Of a stretch of DNA of 64,000 nt, positions 32,863 through 41,257 are shown piece by piece. The position numbers were made by a program, and so were the translations under genes. The DNA comes from Phenylobacterium sp. (GTDB lineage Bacteria > Pseudomonadota > Alphaproteobacteria > Caulobacterales > Caulobacteraceae). The notes under the pieces were generated by a model that saw only the letters and a program-made list of their open reading frames with translations, did not search any database and was not told the DNA's origin. The DNA is taken from NCBI RefSeq assembly GCF_016124325.1, contig NZ_WGNY01000005.1, positions 1-64,000 on the forward strand. Direction: 5' to 3'. How positions within the stretch are numbered: position 1 is the stretch's first letter; every line of letters starts with the position of its first letter.

Positions 32863-35265
32863 GTGTTCCGAGTAGGGGTGAATTTGGACGCCGCGACGCG
32901 TCGGCCCGGCCGCGCCTCCGGCGACATCGCCTACCGCCCCGACATCGACGGCCTGAGAGCGGTCGCGGTGATGCTGGTGGTGCTCGACCACGCCAGCGCG
33001 CCGTTCATGTCGGGCGGCTATGTCGGGGTCGACGTCTTCTTCGTCATCTCCGGCTTCCTGATCACCTCGCTGATCGCGGCTCAGCGGCAGGCCGGACGGT
33101 TCCGCTTCGCCGACTTCTACTGGCGGCGCGCCAAGCGGCTGCTGCCGGCGCTCTACGCCATGATCCTGGCCACCCTGGCGGTGGGCTGGCGGCTGCTGAT
33201 CCCCAGCGACTACTCGCTGCTGTCGGAAAGCGCGCTGTGGGCGGCGGGCTTCGCCTCCAACGTCTTCTTCTGGCTCAAGACGGGCGGCTATTTCTCGGCC
33301 GACGCGACCGCCTTTCCGCTCCTGCACGTCTGGTCGCTTTCGGTGGAGGAGCAGTTCTATTTCCTGTGGCCGGCGGCCCTCGCCGTCCTCCTCGGCCTCC
33401 GCTCGGGCCGGCTTCGGATCGGCCTCGTGGCGCTGCTCGCCCTGGCCTCGCTGGCCTATGCCCAATACGAAGTGAGCCTCCGGTCCACCGCCGCCTACTT
33501 CCTCATTCCTTCGCGGGCCTGCGAGTTCCTGGCGGGCGCGCTTCTCGCCATGGCCTGGCGGCCGCGGCGCGCGAGCGCGGCGACGGCGAACGCCGCTTCG
33601 GTCCTGGGCCTGGCGCTGATCCTGGGATCGGCGGTTCTGCTCGACGCGCGATCGCCGTTCCCGGGACTGGCGGCGCTCCCCGCCTGCCTCGGCGCGGCGC
33701 TGATCATCGCGGCGCCGCTGTTCGGGCCGAGCCTCGTCACCGCCCTGCTCTCGACCCGGGCCTTCGTCTTCGTCGGGCTGTGCTCCTATTCGATCTATCT
33801 CTGGCACTGGCCGATCGTGAGCTTCCTGCGGATCTCGCGGATCCCGATCACCCCGGCGATCACCTGCGCCATCGTCGCGGCGTCCCTGGCCATCGGCGCG
33901 ACGAGCTGGCTCCTGCTGGAGCGCGGCTTTCGCGGGCTGCTCGACCGGCTGAACCGCCCCGCGACCGCCGTCGCGGCGCTGGCGAGCGCCGCGCTCCTGG
34001 GCCTGCCGCTCTACATCCGGGCCAATGACGGGCTGCCCGACCGCTTCCCCTACGCCCTGCTGACCGCGGATCAGCTGATGGCCGAGCGAAGCCGCTACTG
34101 GCGCGCCCTGCCGGCGAAGGATGTGAACCTGTCGACCGACGCGGCCAGGCAGTTGCTCGTGGTCGGCGACTCCCACGCCTACGACCTGGCCTACGCCGTG
34201 AATTCGCAGGCGGGCTTCAGCGACATCGCGCTCGTGGAAACGGACTGGCAGTGCTTCAACTTCGGCCGGCAGGCGGTGTCGCCATCGGACGCCCCGCACT
34301 GCGCCGAGCGCCTGAAGGCGGTCCTGGCCAGCCGGAACCTGACGGCCGCCGACGCCGTCTATCTGCACGACCGCTGGGGCGGCTATGACGAGGCGGGCCT
34401 GGCCGACATGCTCCAACGCCTGCGCGCGAGGACGGCGGCGCCGATCTACGTGTTCGGTCCCCAGATGCAGTTCACCGACGACGTGCTGACGATCTCCAAG
34501 CTGGCCCAGCGCCAGCACCTGGCCACCGTGAACGGCATCAACGGATTTTCGCGGCGATACCAGAGGCCGGAGGTCGCCAGGCGCGACCGGGCGCTCAAGG
34601 CGTTCTTCGCGCGGACCCGGTTTCCCGGCGTCCGCTACATCAGCACCCTGGACGTCCAGTGTGGGCCGCAGCTGGCGTGCGACGTGCTCTCGCCAAGCGG
34701 CCAGTACCTCTATTTCGACAACCAGCACTTCACGCTGGAGGGCTCGCGCCGGTACGGCGCGGAACTCAGGCGCCGATACCCCGGCCTATGGGAGCCCGCC
34801 CGCGACCGCGAGGTCCGGCCGGGCCCGGGCGCGCCGGTGCGGGTGATCGCGGGCGGCCCCGGCGACGACCGGCTGGACGGCGCCGAGACCGACGACACCA
34901 TCCTCGGCCAGGACGGCGCCGACACCATCCAGGCCTACGGCGGCCGGGACACCGTTCGCGGCGGCAAGGGCGACGACCGGATCGAGTGCGGCGACGGCGA
35001 CGACTGGGTGTCCGGGGACCGCGGCGACGACACCCTCGCGGGCGGCCGCGGTGCGGACACCTTCCACGCCTTCGCGGGATCGGGGCTCGATCTGATCGAG
35101 GACTTCAGCGCGGCCGAGGGCGACCGGGTCGAGCTGGAGCCCGGGACCGCCTTTCGCATCCGCCAGGCGGGCCGCGACACCGTGATCGAGCTGGAGGGTG
35201 GTCGCGTGGTGCTGAAGCACGTCGAGGCGGCCCGCCTGCCCGCGGGCGCGATCTACGTCCGATGA
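32863..35265 (+). CDS. Acyltransferase-3/SGNH hydrolase fused to RTX calcium-binding repeats
   Basis: An 800-residue protein. Residues about 20-385 are a ten-helix acyltransferase-3 domain (YRPDIDGLRAVAVMLVVLDH, GGYVGVDVFFVISGF, SLSVEEQFYFLWP). Residues about 425-650 are an SGNH domain with VVGDSHAYD (block I Ser) and DNQHFT (catalytic Asp/His). This pairing O-acetylates surface polysaccharide or peptidoglycan. Unusually, it continues with RTX units at about 664-735 (GGPGDDRLDG, GADTIQAYGG, GDDWVSGD) and an end region homologous to the RTX protein at 16600. Start is uncertain (GTG 32863 or 32878). The next gene starts 41 nt later. Confidence 0.88.
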   Translation: MFRVGVNLDAATRRPGRASGDIAYRPDIDGLRAVAVMLVVLDHASAPFMSGGYVGVDVFFVISGFLITSLIAAQRQAGRFRFADFYWRRAKRLLPALYAMILATLAVGWRLLIPSDYSLLSESALWAAGFASNVFFWLKTGGYFSADATAFPLLHVWSLSVEEQFYFLWPAALAVLLGLRSGRLRIGLVALLALASLAYAQYEVSLRSTAAYFLIPSRACEFLAGALLAMAWRPRRASAATANAASVLGLALILGSAVLLDARSPFPGLAALPACLGAALIIAAPLFGPSLVTALLSTRAFVFVGLCSYSIYLWHWPIVSFLRISRIPITPAITCAIVAASLAIGATSWLLLERGFRGLLDRLNRPATAVAALASAALLGLPLYIRANDGLPDRFPYALLTADQLMAERSRYWRALPAKDVNLSTDAARQLLVVGDSHAYDLAYAVNSQAGFSDIALVETDWQCFNFGRQAVSPSDAPHCAERLKAVLASRNLTAADAVYLHDRWGGYDEAGLADMLQRLRARTAAPIYVFGPQMQFTDDVLTISKLAQRQHLATVNGINGFSRRYQRPEVARRDRALKAFFARTRFPGVRYISTLDVQCGPQLACDVLSPSGQYLYFDNQHFTLEGSRRYGAELRRRYPGLWEPARDREVRPGPGAPVRVIAGGPGDDRLDGAETDDTILGQDGADTIQAYGGRDTVRGGKGDDRIECGDGDDWVSGDRGDDTLAGGRGADTFHAFAGSGLDLIEDFSAAEGDRVELEPGTAFRIRQAGRDTVIELEGGRVVLKHVEAARLPAGAIYVR

Positions 35266-35306
35266 CACGCCAAGCTGTCACACGCCGCTGCTAGCGGTCG
35301 GGCCCG

Positions 35307-36449
35307 ATGGGCTACGACCGCCTCTATTTCCTGAAGAAGGCCTACGCGATCTTTCCGGGCGTGGGCCGGCCGGTGGCGGCCGAGGTTCTGGGCCCGCACT
35401 ACGCGCGGCGGGCGAAGGCGCGGGGGCCGGCGCGGGCGGCGCTGGACGCGGCGGTGGGGCTAGCCTTCCGGGCCTGGATCCCCTGGCGCGCGCGGCAGGT
35501 GCAGAGGAAGTTCGGCCTGGACGAGGCCTGGCGGCGGCGCGCGGTGGAGATCGCCCGCGCCCGCTTCGCCGACCCCAACGACATCGCCCTCTTCCGCATC
35601 GACGAGGCCGGGGCGCTAGGCGCCTACATCCGCCGCTTCGAGGACGCGGCGCTGAACAAGCAGATCAATCCGCGAGGCTGGACGCGCGACTGCGCGCTGG
35701 CCGACAAGGCGCGCTTCCACGACCGCTGCGCCGCCGCGGGCCTGCCGCATCCGCAGACGGTGGCCGTCGCGGCCGGGGGCCACGTCGAGGTGCGGGCCGA
35801 TCCGGCGGGCCGGGCGCTGGCGGCCAAGCCGGCCGACGGCGAGGGCGGCGACGGGGTGCGGATGCTGGGCGCCGTGGCCGACGCCGCCGATCTGCGGGCG
35901 AAGCTGGCCGGCGCGGGCCGCGCGAGGCTGATCGTCCAGCCGCGCGTCGCGGCCCATCCCGCCCTGGCCGACCTGGCGCTCAACGCCCTGCCCACGGTGC
36001 GGATCGTGACCATGCTGGACGAGGCTGGCCGGCCCGAGGCGGTGAGCGCCACCTTCCGCTTCCCATCCGTGGAGACGGCGTGCGTCGACAACATGAAGGC
36101 CGGCGGGCTGATCGCGGCGGTCGATCTGGAGACCGGGACGCTGGGGCCGGCGTGCAAGGGCTATGGCGGCGGCGACCACGACGTCCACCCCGTCACCAGC
36201 GGGGCGATCACGGGCCGGAGCCTGCCCGACTGGCACGCCGCCCTGGCGCTGGCGCGGCGCGCCCACGGCGAGGCCTTTTCAGACTACGCCCTCATCGGCT
36301 GGGATGTGGCGCTGACGCCCGACGGGCCGCTGCTGATCGAGGGCAACGGCAAGCCCGGGGTGCTGATGCCGCAGCGGGCGGCGCGGCGCGGGCTGGCCCA
36401 GGGCCGCTACGGCGCGCTGCTGGCTCATCATCTTGCAACGAAAGCTTAG
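35307..36449 (+). CDS. Sugar-transfer-associated ATP-grasp protein
   Basis: A 380-residue protein of the ATP-grasp family often linked with sugar transferases. LAAKPADGEGGDGVRML is the ATP-binding loop region, PTVRIVTMLDEAG, FRFPSVETACVDNMKAGG and GWDVALTPDGPLLIEGNGKPG are the metal/ATP-binding C-terminal signatures. These enzymes join a carboxylate to an amine or hydroxyl via acyl phosphate; substrates are unknown. Cytoplasmic. It follows the acyltransferase fusion and precedes a second ATP-grasp gene. Confidence 0.85.
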   Translation: MGYDRLYFLKKAYAIFPGVGRPVAAEVLGPHYARRAKARGPARAALDAAVGLAFRAWIPWRARQVQRKFGLDEAWRRRAVEIARARFADPNDIALFRIDEAGALGAYIRRFEDAALNKQINPRGWTRDCALADKARFHDRCAAAGLPHPQTVAVAAGGHVEVRADPAGRALAAKPADGEGGDGVRMLGAVADAADLRAKLAGAGRARLIVQPRVAAHPALADLALNALPTVRIVTMLDEAGRPEAVSATFRFPSVETACVDNMKAGGLIAAVDLETGTLGPACKGYGGGDHDVHPVTSGAITGRSLPDWHAALALARRAHGEAFSDYALIGWDVALTPDGPLLIEGNGKPGVLMPQRAARRGLAQGRYGALLAHHLATKA

Positions 36450-36636
36450 CGGCCCCGTCACAGGCGCAGTCTACCTCAAGGACAGGTCCGCTCGTGTTGG
36501 AGCGCGGCGAGGCTCCGCCCGGCCAGGCCACAAGCCGGCCCGGCCGGAACTCACGAGACCCGGACCTTCGAATCCGAGGGCGATCCGCCGCCGATCCGGC
36601 CCGGGTCGCGCTTGGATGATGCGGGGGAGTGAGACC

Positions 36637-37659
36637 ATGAACCGGGCTGTGGCGCCGCGGGCGCTCACTGCGGCTGAGCGCGACCTGCGGGTGCTGTTCA
36701 TCGCCAAGCATGCGCGCTGGAACGGCGGCCTGCACCCCGAGGACGGCAACCACGCCGTCTATCACCGCGAGATGCGGCTGGCGCTGGAGGCCATGGGGCT
36801 GAACCTGGCGATCGCCGACGACTACCGGGTGCTGTTCGACCCGCCCAAGGCCGACTTCGTCTTTCCGCTGCTGAACCGGGGCGGCTTCCTGAACTCCGAG
36901 ATGCTGCTGCCGCTGCTCTGCAACCGGCTGGGCCTGCCCTACCTGGGCGCCTCGCCGATCCTGCGCGGGCTGGCCGACGACAAGCACCTGAGCAAGCGTG
37001 TGGCGGTGGCGCGCGGCGTGGCCACCGCGCCCTGGACCGTCTATCGCCGCGGCGCGCCGGTCGACCCGCGGCTCTGCCCGCGCGGGCGTCACCTGGTCAT
37101 CAAGCCCAACGCCTCCTCGGCGAGCTGGGGCGTCAGCGACGCCGGCGACTGGCGCGAGGTGGAGGCCGCCGTCGCCGGCCTGCACGCCCAGGGCCACGAC
37201 GCCCTGGTGGAGGCCTTCATCCCCGGCCACGACATCGAGGTCTCGGCGATCACCGTGGACGGCGCGCCGTTCATCCTGCCCACCCAGATCGTCGAGCAGC
37301 AGGACCCCGAGCGCCTGCGCACCTACGCCGAGAAGCGCAGCCTGGGCGGCGAGCAGGCCTATGAGATCCGGCCGCTGGCCGACGCCCACCGCACCGCCCT
37401 GGTCGAGGCCGCGGCGCGCGAGCTGATGGCCGAGTTCGAGCCCTTCGACTACGGCCGCTTCGAGTTCCGCCTGAACGCGGCCACGGGCGAGGTGCTGTTC
37501 CTTGAGGTGAACCTCAACTGCAACCTCTGGTCCCGCAAGACCATCGCCATGGCCGCCGGCCAGATCGGCTGGAGCCACCCCGAGCTGATCGAGACCATCC
37601 TGGCCGAGAGCCTGCGGCGGCAGGACCTCCAGGGCCGGCGGATCGATGTCGCGGCCTGA
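36637..37659 (+). CDS. D-alanine-D-alanine ligase-like ATP-grasp protein
   Basis: A 340-residue ATP-grasp ligase. Its N-terminal domain (RVLFIAKHARWNGGLHPEDG, FVFPLLNRGGFLNSEMLLPLL) and GLPYLGASPILRGLADDKHLSK resemble D-Ala-D-Ala ligases; ATP binding uses LVIKPNASSASWGVS and VEAFIPGHDIEVSAI, and metal binding FEFRLNAATGEVLFLEVNLNCNL. It is not Ddl itself, judging by the divergent ends. ATG 36637 is supported by GGGGGAG 7 nt upstream. It overlaps the next gene by 14 nt. The 187-base gap upstream may hold its own promoter. Confidence 0.85.
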   Translation: MNRAVAPRALTAAERDLRVLFIAKHARWNGGLHPEDGNHAVYHREMRLALEAMGLNLAIADDYRVLFDPPKADFVFPLLNRGGFLNSEMLLPLLCNRLGLPYLGASPILRGLADDKHLSKRVAVARGVATAPWTVYRRGAPVDPRLCPRGRHLVIKPNASSASWGVSDAGDWREVEAAVAGLHAQGHDALVEAFIPGHDIEVSAITVDGAPFILPTQIVEQQDPERLRTYAEKRSLGGEQAYEIRPLADAHRTALVEAAARELMAEFEPFDYGRFEFRLNAATGEVLFLEVNLNCNLWSRKTIAMAAGQIGWSHPELIETILAESLRRQDLQGRRIDVAA

Positions 37660-38461
37660 CGCGGCCTTCACGGCCATCCTGCTGGCGGGCCAGCGGGCGG
37701 GCCGGACCGACGCCCTGGTCGAGGAGGCGGGGGTGGCGAACAAGAACCTCGTCCCCCTCTGCGGCAAGCCGCTGGCGCGCCACGTGGCCGAGGCGCTGGC
37801 CGCCACGCCCGGGCTGACGCGGTTGCGGGTGGTGGTGGAGCCCGAAACCATGCCGGCGATGGCCGCCGCGCTCGCGGGCTGCCGCGCCGTGGTCGAGTTC
37901 GCGCCGGCCGCCGACAACCTCGCCGACAGCGTCTACGCCGCCGCCGAAGGCGTGGACGGGCCGATGCTGATCACCACCGCCGACAACGTGCTGCTGACGC
38001 CCGGCGCGGTGAGCGAGATCCTGGACGCGCTGGCGGGCGGCGCCGACGTGGCCCTGGCGATGGCGACCGAGGCGGCGGTGAAGACCGCCCATCCCGACGG
38101 CCAGCGCCGCTTCTACCGCTTCGCCGACGCGGCCTATTCCAACTGCAACCTCTACGCCCTGGCCGGGCCGAAGGCGCTGGCGGCGGCCGAAAGCTTCCGC
38201 AGCGGGGGCCAGTTCGCCAAGAAGCCGCTGCGGATGGTCATGGCGCTGGGGCCCGTCAACCTGGCGCTGATGCTGATGGCCCGGCTGACGCTGCGCGGCG
38301 CCCTGACCCGCGTCTCGCGCCGCTTCGGCCTGAAGGTCGAGCCGGTGATCCTGGCCGACGGCTCGCACGCCATCGACGTGGACAACGCCCGCACCTACGC
38401 CTGCGCCGAGACGATCCTGCGGCGGCGCCAGGCCACCGCCGTGGCCGCTGCGGCCGCCTAG
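37646..38461 (+). CDS. MobA-like/NTP-transferase domain protein
   Basis: A 271-residue nucleotidyltransferase. The N-terminal AILLAGQRAGRTDAL is the nucleotide-binding signature (LAGG-x-R type, diverged), NKNLVPLCGKPLARHV carries the substrate Lys and PMLITTADNVLL the metal-binding Asp. Such enzymes make NDP-sugars, CDP-alcohols or molybdopterin cofactors; a sugar- or polyol-nucleotide role fits the neighbours better than cofactor synthesis, as no mob genes are near. It starts inside the preceding ATP-grasp gene, so the two are coupled. Confidence 0.85.
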   Translation: MSRPDAAFTAILLAGQRAGRTDALVEEAGVANKNLVPLCGKPLARHVAEALAATPGLTRLRVVVEPETMPAMAAALAGCRAVVEFAPAADNLADSVYAAAEGVDGPMLITTADNVLLTPGAVSEILDALAGGADVALAMATEAAVKTAHPDGQRRFYRFADAAYSNCNLYALAGPKALAAAESFRSGGQFAKKPLRMVMALGPVNLALMLMARLTLRGALTRVSRRFGLKVEPVILADGSHAIDVDNARTYACAETILRRRQATAVAAAAA

Positions 38462-38537
38462 AGCCCGTCAGGGTGAAGTGGATACCGGTTCACCCGCCCG
38501 GACGGGCTCGACACTTTTGAAGATCGAGCCTTCTTGT

Positions 38538-38565
38538 CCGGATCAAGTGATTCCACTTGATCCGG
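38538..38565. terminator. Perfect 12-bp hairpin between convergent genes
   Basis: CCGGATCAAGTG (38538-38549) and CACTTGATCCGG (38554-38565) pair perfectly around loop ATTC, between the ends of the nucleotidyltransferase (38461) and LysR (38573) genes. The preceding bases (GTGAAGTGGATACCGGTTCA) look like part of the same repeat. It could terminate both transcripts or be a dispersed repeat. Confidence 0.6.
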
Positions 38566-38572
38566 GAAGGCC

Positions 38573-39466
38573 CTAGAACCCCCCAGCCAGCCGGGCGACC
38601 AGGGCGTCGAGCAGCGCGCGGGTCTTGAGCGGGAGCTGCGCCTTCGAAGGGAAGATCGCGTAGACCGGCGCGGGCCCGCTGGCCCAGCCCGGCGCGACCT
38701 GCTCCAGGCGTCCGGCGGCGAGATCGGCCGCCACGTCGACCCGCGACTTCAGCATGATCCCGTGGCCGGCCATGGCCCAGTCGTGGACCACGTCGCCGTT
38801 GGCCGAGCGCAGGCGCGCCGGGGCGGCCACCTCGACGGCCGCCCCCGCGCCGTCCTCCAGCCGCCACGGATCGTCGCCCTCGCCATAGCGGAGGAAGGCG
38901 TGGCCCTCGCCGAGCCCGGACGGATGGGTGGGCCGACCGCGGGCGTCGAGATAGGCCGGCGCGGCGGCCATGATCCGGCGGTTGTCGAGCAGCTTGCGGG
39001 CGACCGCGCGGCCGTCGGGCGGCGCGCCGATGCGCGCGGCCAAGTCGATGCGCTGGTCCACGAGATCGACCACCTCGTCGCTGAGCCGCAGGTCGACGGC
39101 GAGGCCGGGATGGCGCGCGGCCAGGTCGGCGACGACCGGCGCCACGTGCAGCCGGCCGAACGACACGGGGGCGGCCACCCGCAACAGGCCGCGCGGCTCG
39201 GCGCGGCCGTGGGCCAGCTGCGCCTCGGCGGCGGCCAGCTCCTCCAGGACGCGGTCGACGTGGGCCAGCAGGGCGAGGCCCTCGGCGGTGGGCGAGAGAC
39301 GGCGGGTGGTGCGGTGAATCAGCCGCTGGCCGGTGCGGCGCTCCAGGGTCTGCAGGCGCTTGCTGACCACGCCCAAGCCCACGCCCAGCTCGCGCGCGGC
39401 CGCCGACAGGCTGCCCGTGGCGAGGATCCGCTGGAAGGTCCGCAGCTCGTTGAGGTCGTCGAGCAT
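38573..39466 (-). CDS. LysR family transcriptional regulator
   Basis: A 297-residue LTTR. The winged HTH occupies residues about 3-62 (LRTFQRILATGSLSAAARELGVGLGVVSKRLQTLERRTG) and the rest is the periplasmic-binding-like effector domain. It is divergent from the old yellow enzyme gene at 39579, the classical arrangement for a LysR protein and its target. Dyads of ATTNTCT type overlap its own start codon (39465-39512), consistent with autoregulation. Inducer unknown. Confidence 0.9.
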   Translation of the reverse strand: MLDDLNELRTFQRILATGSLSAAARELGVGLGVVSKRLQTLERRTGQRLIHRTTRRLSPTAEGLALLAHVDRVLEELAAAEAQLAHGRAEPRGLLRVAAPVSFGRLHVAPVVADLAARHPGLAVDLRLSDEVVDLVDQRIDLAARIGAPPDGRAVARKLLDNRRIMAAAPAYLDARGRPTHPSGLGEGHAFLRYGEGDDPWRLEDGAGAAVEVAAPARLRSANGDVVHDWAMAGHGIMLKSRVDVAADLAAGRLEQVAPGWASGPAPVYAIFPSKAQLPLKTRALLDALVARLAGGF

Positions 39467-39512
39467 TCTCTACTTCCAGAAGATAATGCGTCTCCCCATT
39501 GGATTATTCTCT
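39465..39512. promoter_or_regulatory. LysR-type operator candidate
   Basis: ATTCTCT (39465-39471) and AGATAAT (39481-39487) form an imperfect dyad, and a third half-site ATTCTCT occurs at 39506-39512. They cover the LysR start codon and the promoter region of the oxidoreductase gene. Binding is inferred from position and symmetry. Confidence 0.4.
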
Positions 39513-39578
39513 ATTGATCGGCGAAGCACCAGCTTGAAGCGCGGACCGCCCCTCGGGGCCCAGACCCCGGAGCTTCGG

Positions 39579-40844
39579 ATGATCTCGACCCTCGCCAGCC
39601 CGCTCGCCCTGCCCTGCGGCGCCGTCCTGCCGAACCGTCTCGCCAAGGCCGCCATGAGCGAAGGCATGGCCGATCCCGGCAACCACGCCACGCAGCGGCT
39701 GGAGACGCTGTACCGGCGCTGGGCGCGCTCGGGCGCGGGGCTCCTGTTCTCGGGCAACATCCAGGTGGACCGCTGGCACCTGGAGCGGCCGGCCAATGTG
39801 GTGCTGGACGACGAGTCGGGCATGGCGGCGCTGGCCCGCATGGCGGCGGCGGGCAAGGTCGGCGGCGCCCAGTTCTGGGCCCAGCTCAGCCACACGGGCC
39901 GCCAGGTGATCGCCGCGATCAACCCCGAGCCGCTGGCCCCCTCGGCGGTGGAGATCGACGTGATGCGCGGCGCCGGCTACGCCTTCGCCCGGCCCCGCGC
40001 CATGACCGAGGCCGAGATCGGCCACGCCATCGACCAGTTCGCCGAGGCCGCCGTCCGCGCCAAGGCGGCGGGCTTCGACGGCGTGATCCTGCACGGCGCC
40101 CACGGCTATCTCATCTCGCAGTTCCTGAGCCCGCACACCAACCGGCGCCAGGACCGCTGGGGCGGGAGCCTGGCCAACCGGGCGCGGTTCCTGCTGGCCG
40201 TCGTCGCCGCCGTCCGCAAGGCGGTGGGGCCGGCCTTCCCCATCGGGCTGAAACTGAACGCGTCCGACTTCCAGAAGGGCGCCTTCACCCACGCCGACAG
40301 CGTGGAGGTGGTGCGGATGCTGAACGACACCGGCCTCGACCTGCTGGAGCTGTCGGGCGGCTCGCTGGAGCAGCCGAAGGTCGTCGGCGTGGCGGTGAAG
40401 GACGAAGGCGCCGACGGGAAGGCCGCCAGCACGGCGCGGCGCGAGGCCTACTTCCTGGCGTTCGCGGGCGCGACCCGGGCCGCGGCGAGGATGCCCGTGA
40501 TGGTGACGGGCGGCTTCCGCACGCGCCTGGTGATGGCGGAAGCGCTGGCGGCGGGCGAGCTGGACGTGGTGGGCCTGGGCCGGCCGATGATCGCCGCGCC
40601 CGAGACGCCCGCCCGGCTGCTGGCCGGCGAGATCGAGGCCGCCCCGGCGCCCGAGGCGCGCCTGGAGCTGCTGCACATGCTGGGCTGGTTCAACATGCAG
40701 CTGGAACGGCTGGGCGACGGGCTGGACCCCGACCTGACGCTCGATGGCGCCGAGGCGGCGGCCCGCTTCGCCCCGCTGGAGGCGGCGATGACCCGGGCGC
40801 TGATGGAACGCCGCGGCCTGCTGGCGGCGGGGGCCGCGGAATGA
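39579..40844 (+). CDS. NADH:flavin oxidoreductase (old yellow enzyme family)
   Basis: A 421-residue FMN-dependent TIM-barrel protein. AQLSHTGRQ, the active-site motif GVILHGAHGYLISQFLSPHTNRRQDRWGG (residues about 167-195), IGLKLNAS and VMVTGGFR for FMN phosphate are present. It probably reduces activated C=C bonds of enals or enones; there is no C-terminal FeS/FAD domain as in dienoyl-CoA reductase. ATG 39579 is chosen because family similarity starts there, though the frame is open upstream. Coupled (ATGA) to the following VOC gene and divergent from LysR. Confidence 0.9.
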   Translation: MISTLASPLALPCGAVLPNRLAKAAMSEGMADPGNHATQRLETLYRRWARSGAGLLFSGNIQVDRWHLERPANVVLDDESGMAALARMAAAGKVGGAQFWAQLSHTGRQVIAAINPEPLAPSAVEIDVMRGAGYAFARPRAMTEAEIGHAIDQFAEAAVRAKAAGFDGVILHGAHGYLISQFLSPHTNRRQDRWGGSLANRARFLLAVVAAVRKAVGPAFPIGLKLNASDFQKGAFTHADSVEVVRMLNDTGLDLLELSGGSLEQPKVVGVAVKDEGADGKAASTARREAYFLAFAGATRAAARMPVMVTGGFRTRLVMAEALAAGELDVVGLGRPMIAAPETPARLLAGEIEAAPAPEARLELLHMLGWFNMQLERLGDGLDPDLTLDGAEAAARFAPLEAAMTRALMERRGLLAAGAAE

Positions 40845-41257
40845 GCCTGAGCCGGCTGGCCCACGTTTCGATCCGCGCCCGCGACTTGGCCGCCTCGCGG
40901 CGGTTCTACGCGGAGGTCCTGGGCCTGCGCGACGGGAGCCGCCCGCCGTTCCCCTTCCCCGGCGCCTGGCTCTATCTGGGCGATGACGAGGCCGACTTCG
41001 GCGTCGTCCACCTGATCGGCGACGACGGGACGGACGAGGCGCTGAGCGCCTACCTCGGCGATCGCGGCGGCGGGACCGGCGGCGCGGTGGATCACGTGGC
41101 GTTCCTTGCCGACGACTGGCCGCGCCTGCGGGCGCGGCTGACGCGGCTGGGCGTCGACTTTGTCGAACGCACGGTCCCGGCGCTGGGCCTGCGCCAGGTG
41201 TTCGTCACCGACCCTTCGGGCGTGGTCGTGGAGCTGAACTACGGCGCGGGCGGATAG
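40841..41257 (+). CDS. VOC family (glyoxalase-like) protein
   Basis: A 138-residue protein of the vicinal oxygen chelate fold: LAHVSIRARDLAASRRFYAEVLGL, VDHVAFLADDWPRLRARLTRLGV and QVFVTDPSGVVVELNY. Metal ligands His8, His near 83 and the terminal Glu are in the expected places, so it may be a lyase, isomerase or dioxygenase. It overlaps the oxidoreductase stop by 4 nt and its own end overlaps the convergent sulfatase. It probably acts on the product of the oxidoreductase. Confidence 0.85.
   Translation: MSLSRLAHVSIRARDLAASRRFYAEVLGLRDGSRPPFPFPGAWLYLGDDEADFGVVHLIGDDGTDEALSAYLGDRGGGTGGAVDHVAFLADDWPRLRARLTRLGVDFVERTVPALGLRQVFVTDPSGVVVELNYGAGG

Noticed and set aside
32641..34728. A 695-codon minus-strand open frame
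   Set aside because: It is antisense to the acyltransferase fusion, with repetitive Arg/Gln/Gly composition and no motif.
36637..37659. Calling the second ATP-grasp gene ddl
   Set aside because: There are no cell-wall neighbours (mur, fts), and it is paired with another ATP-grasp enzyme and a nucleotidyltransferase, so a housekeeping Ddl is unlikely.
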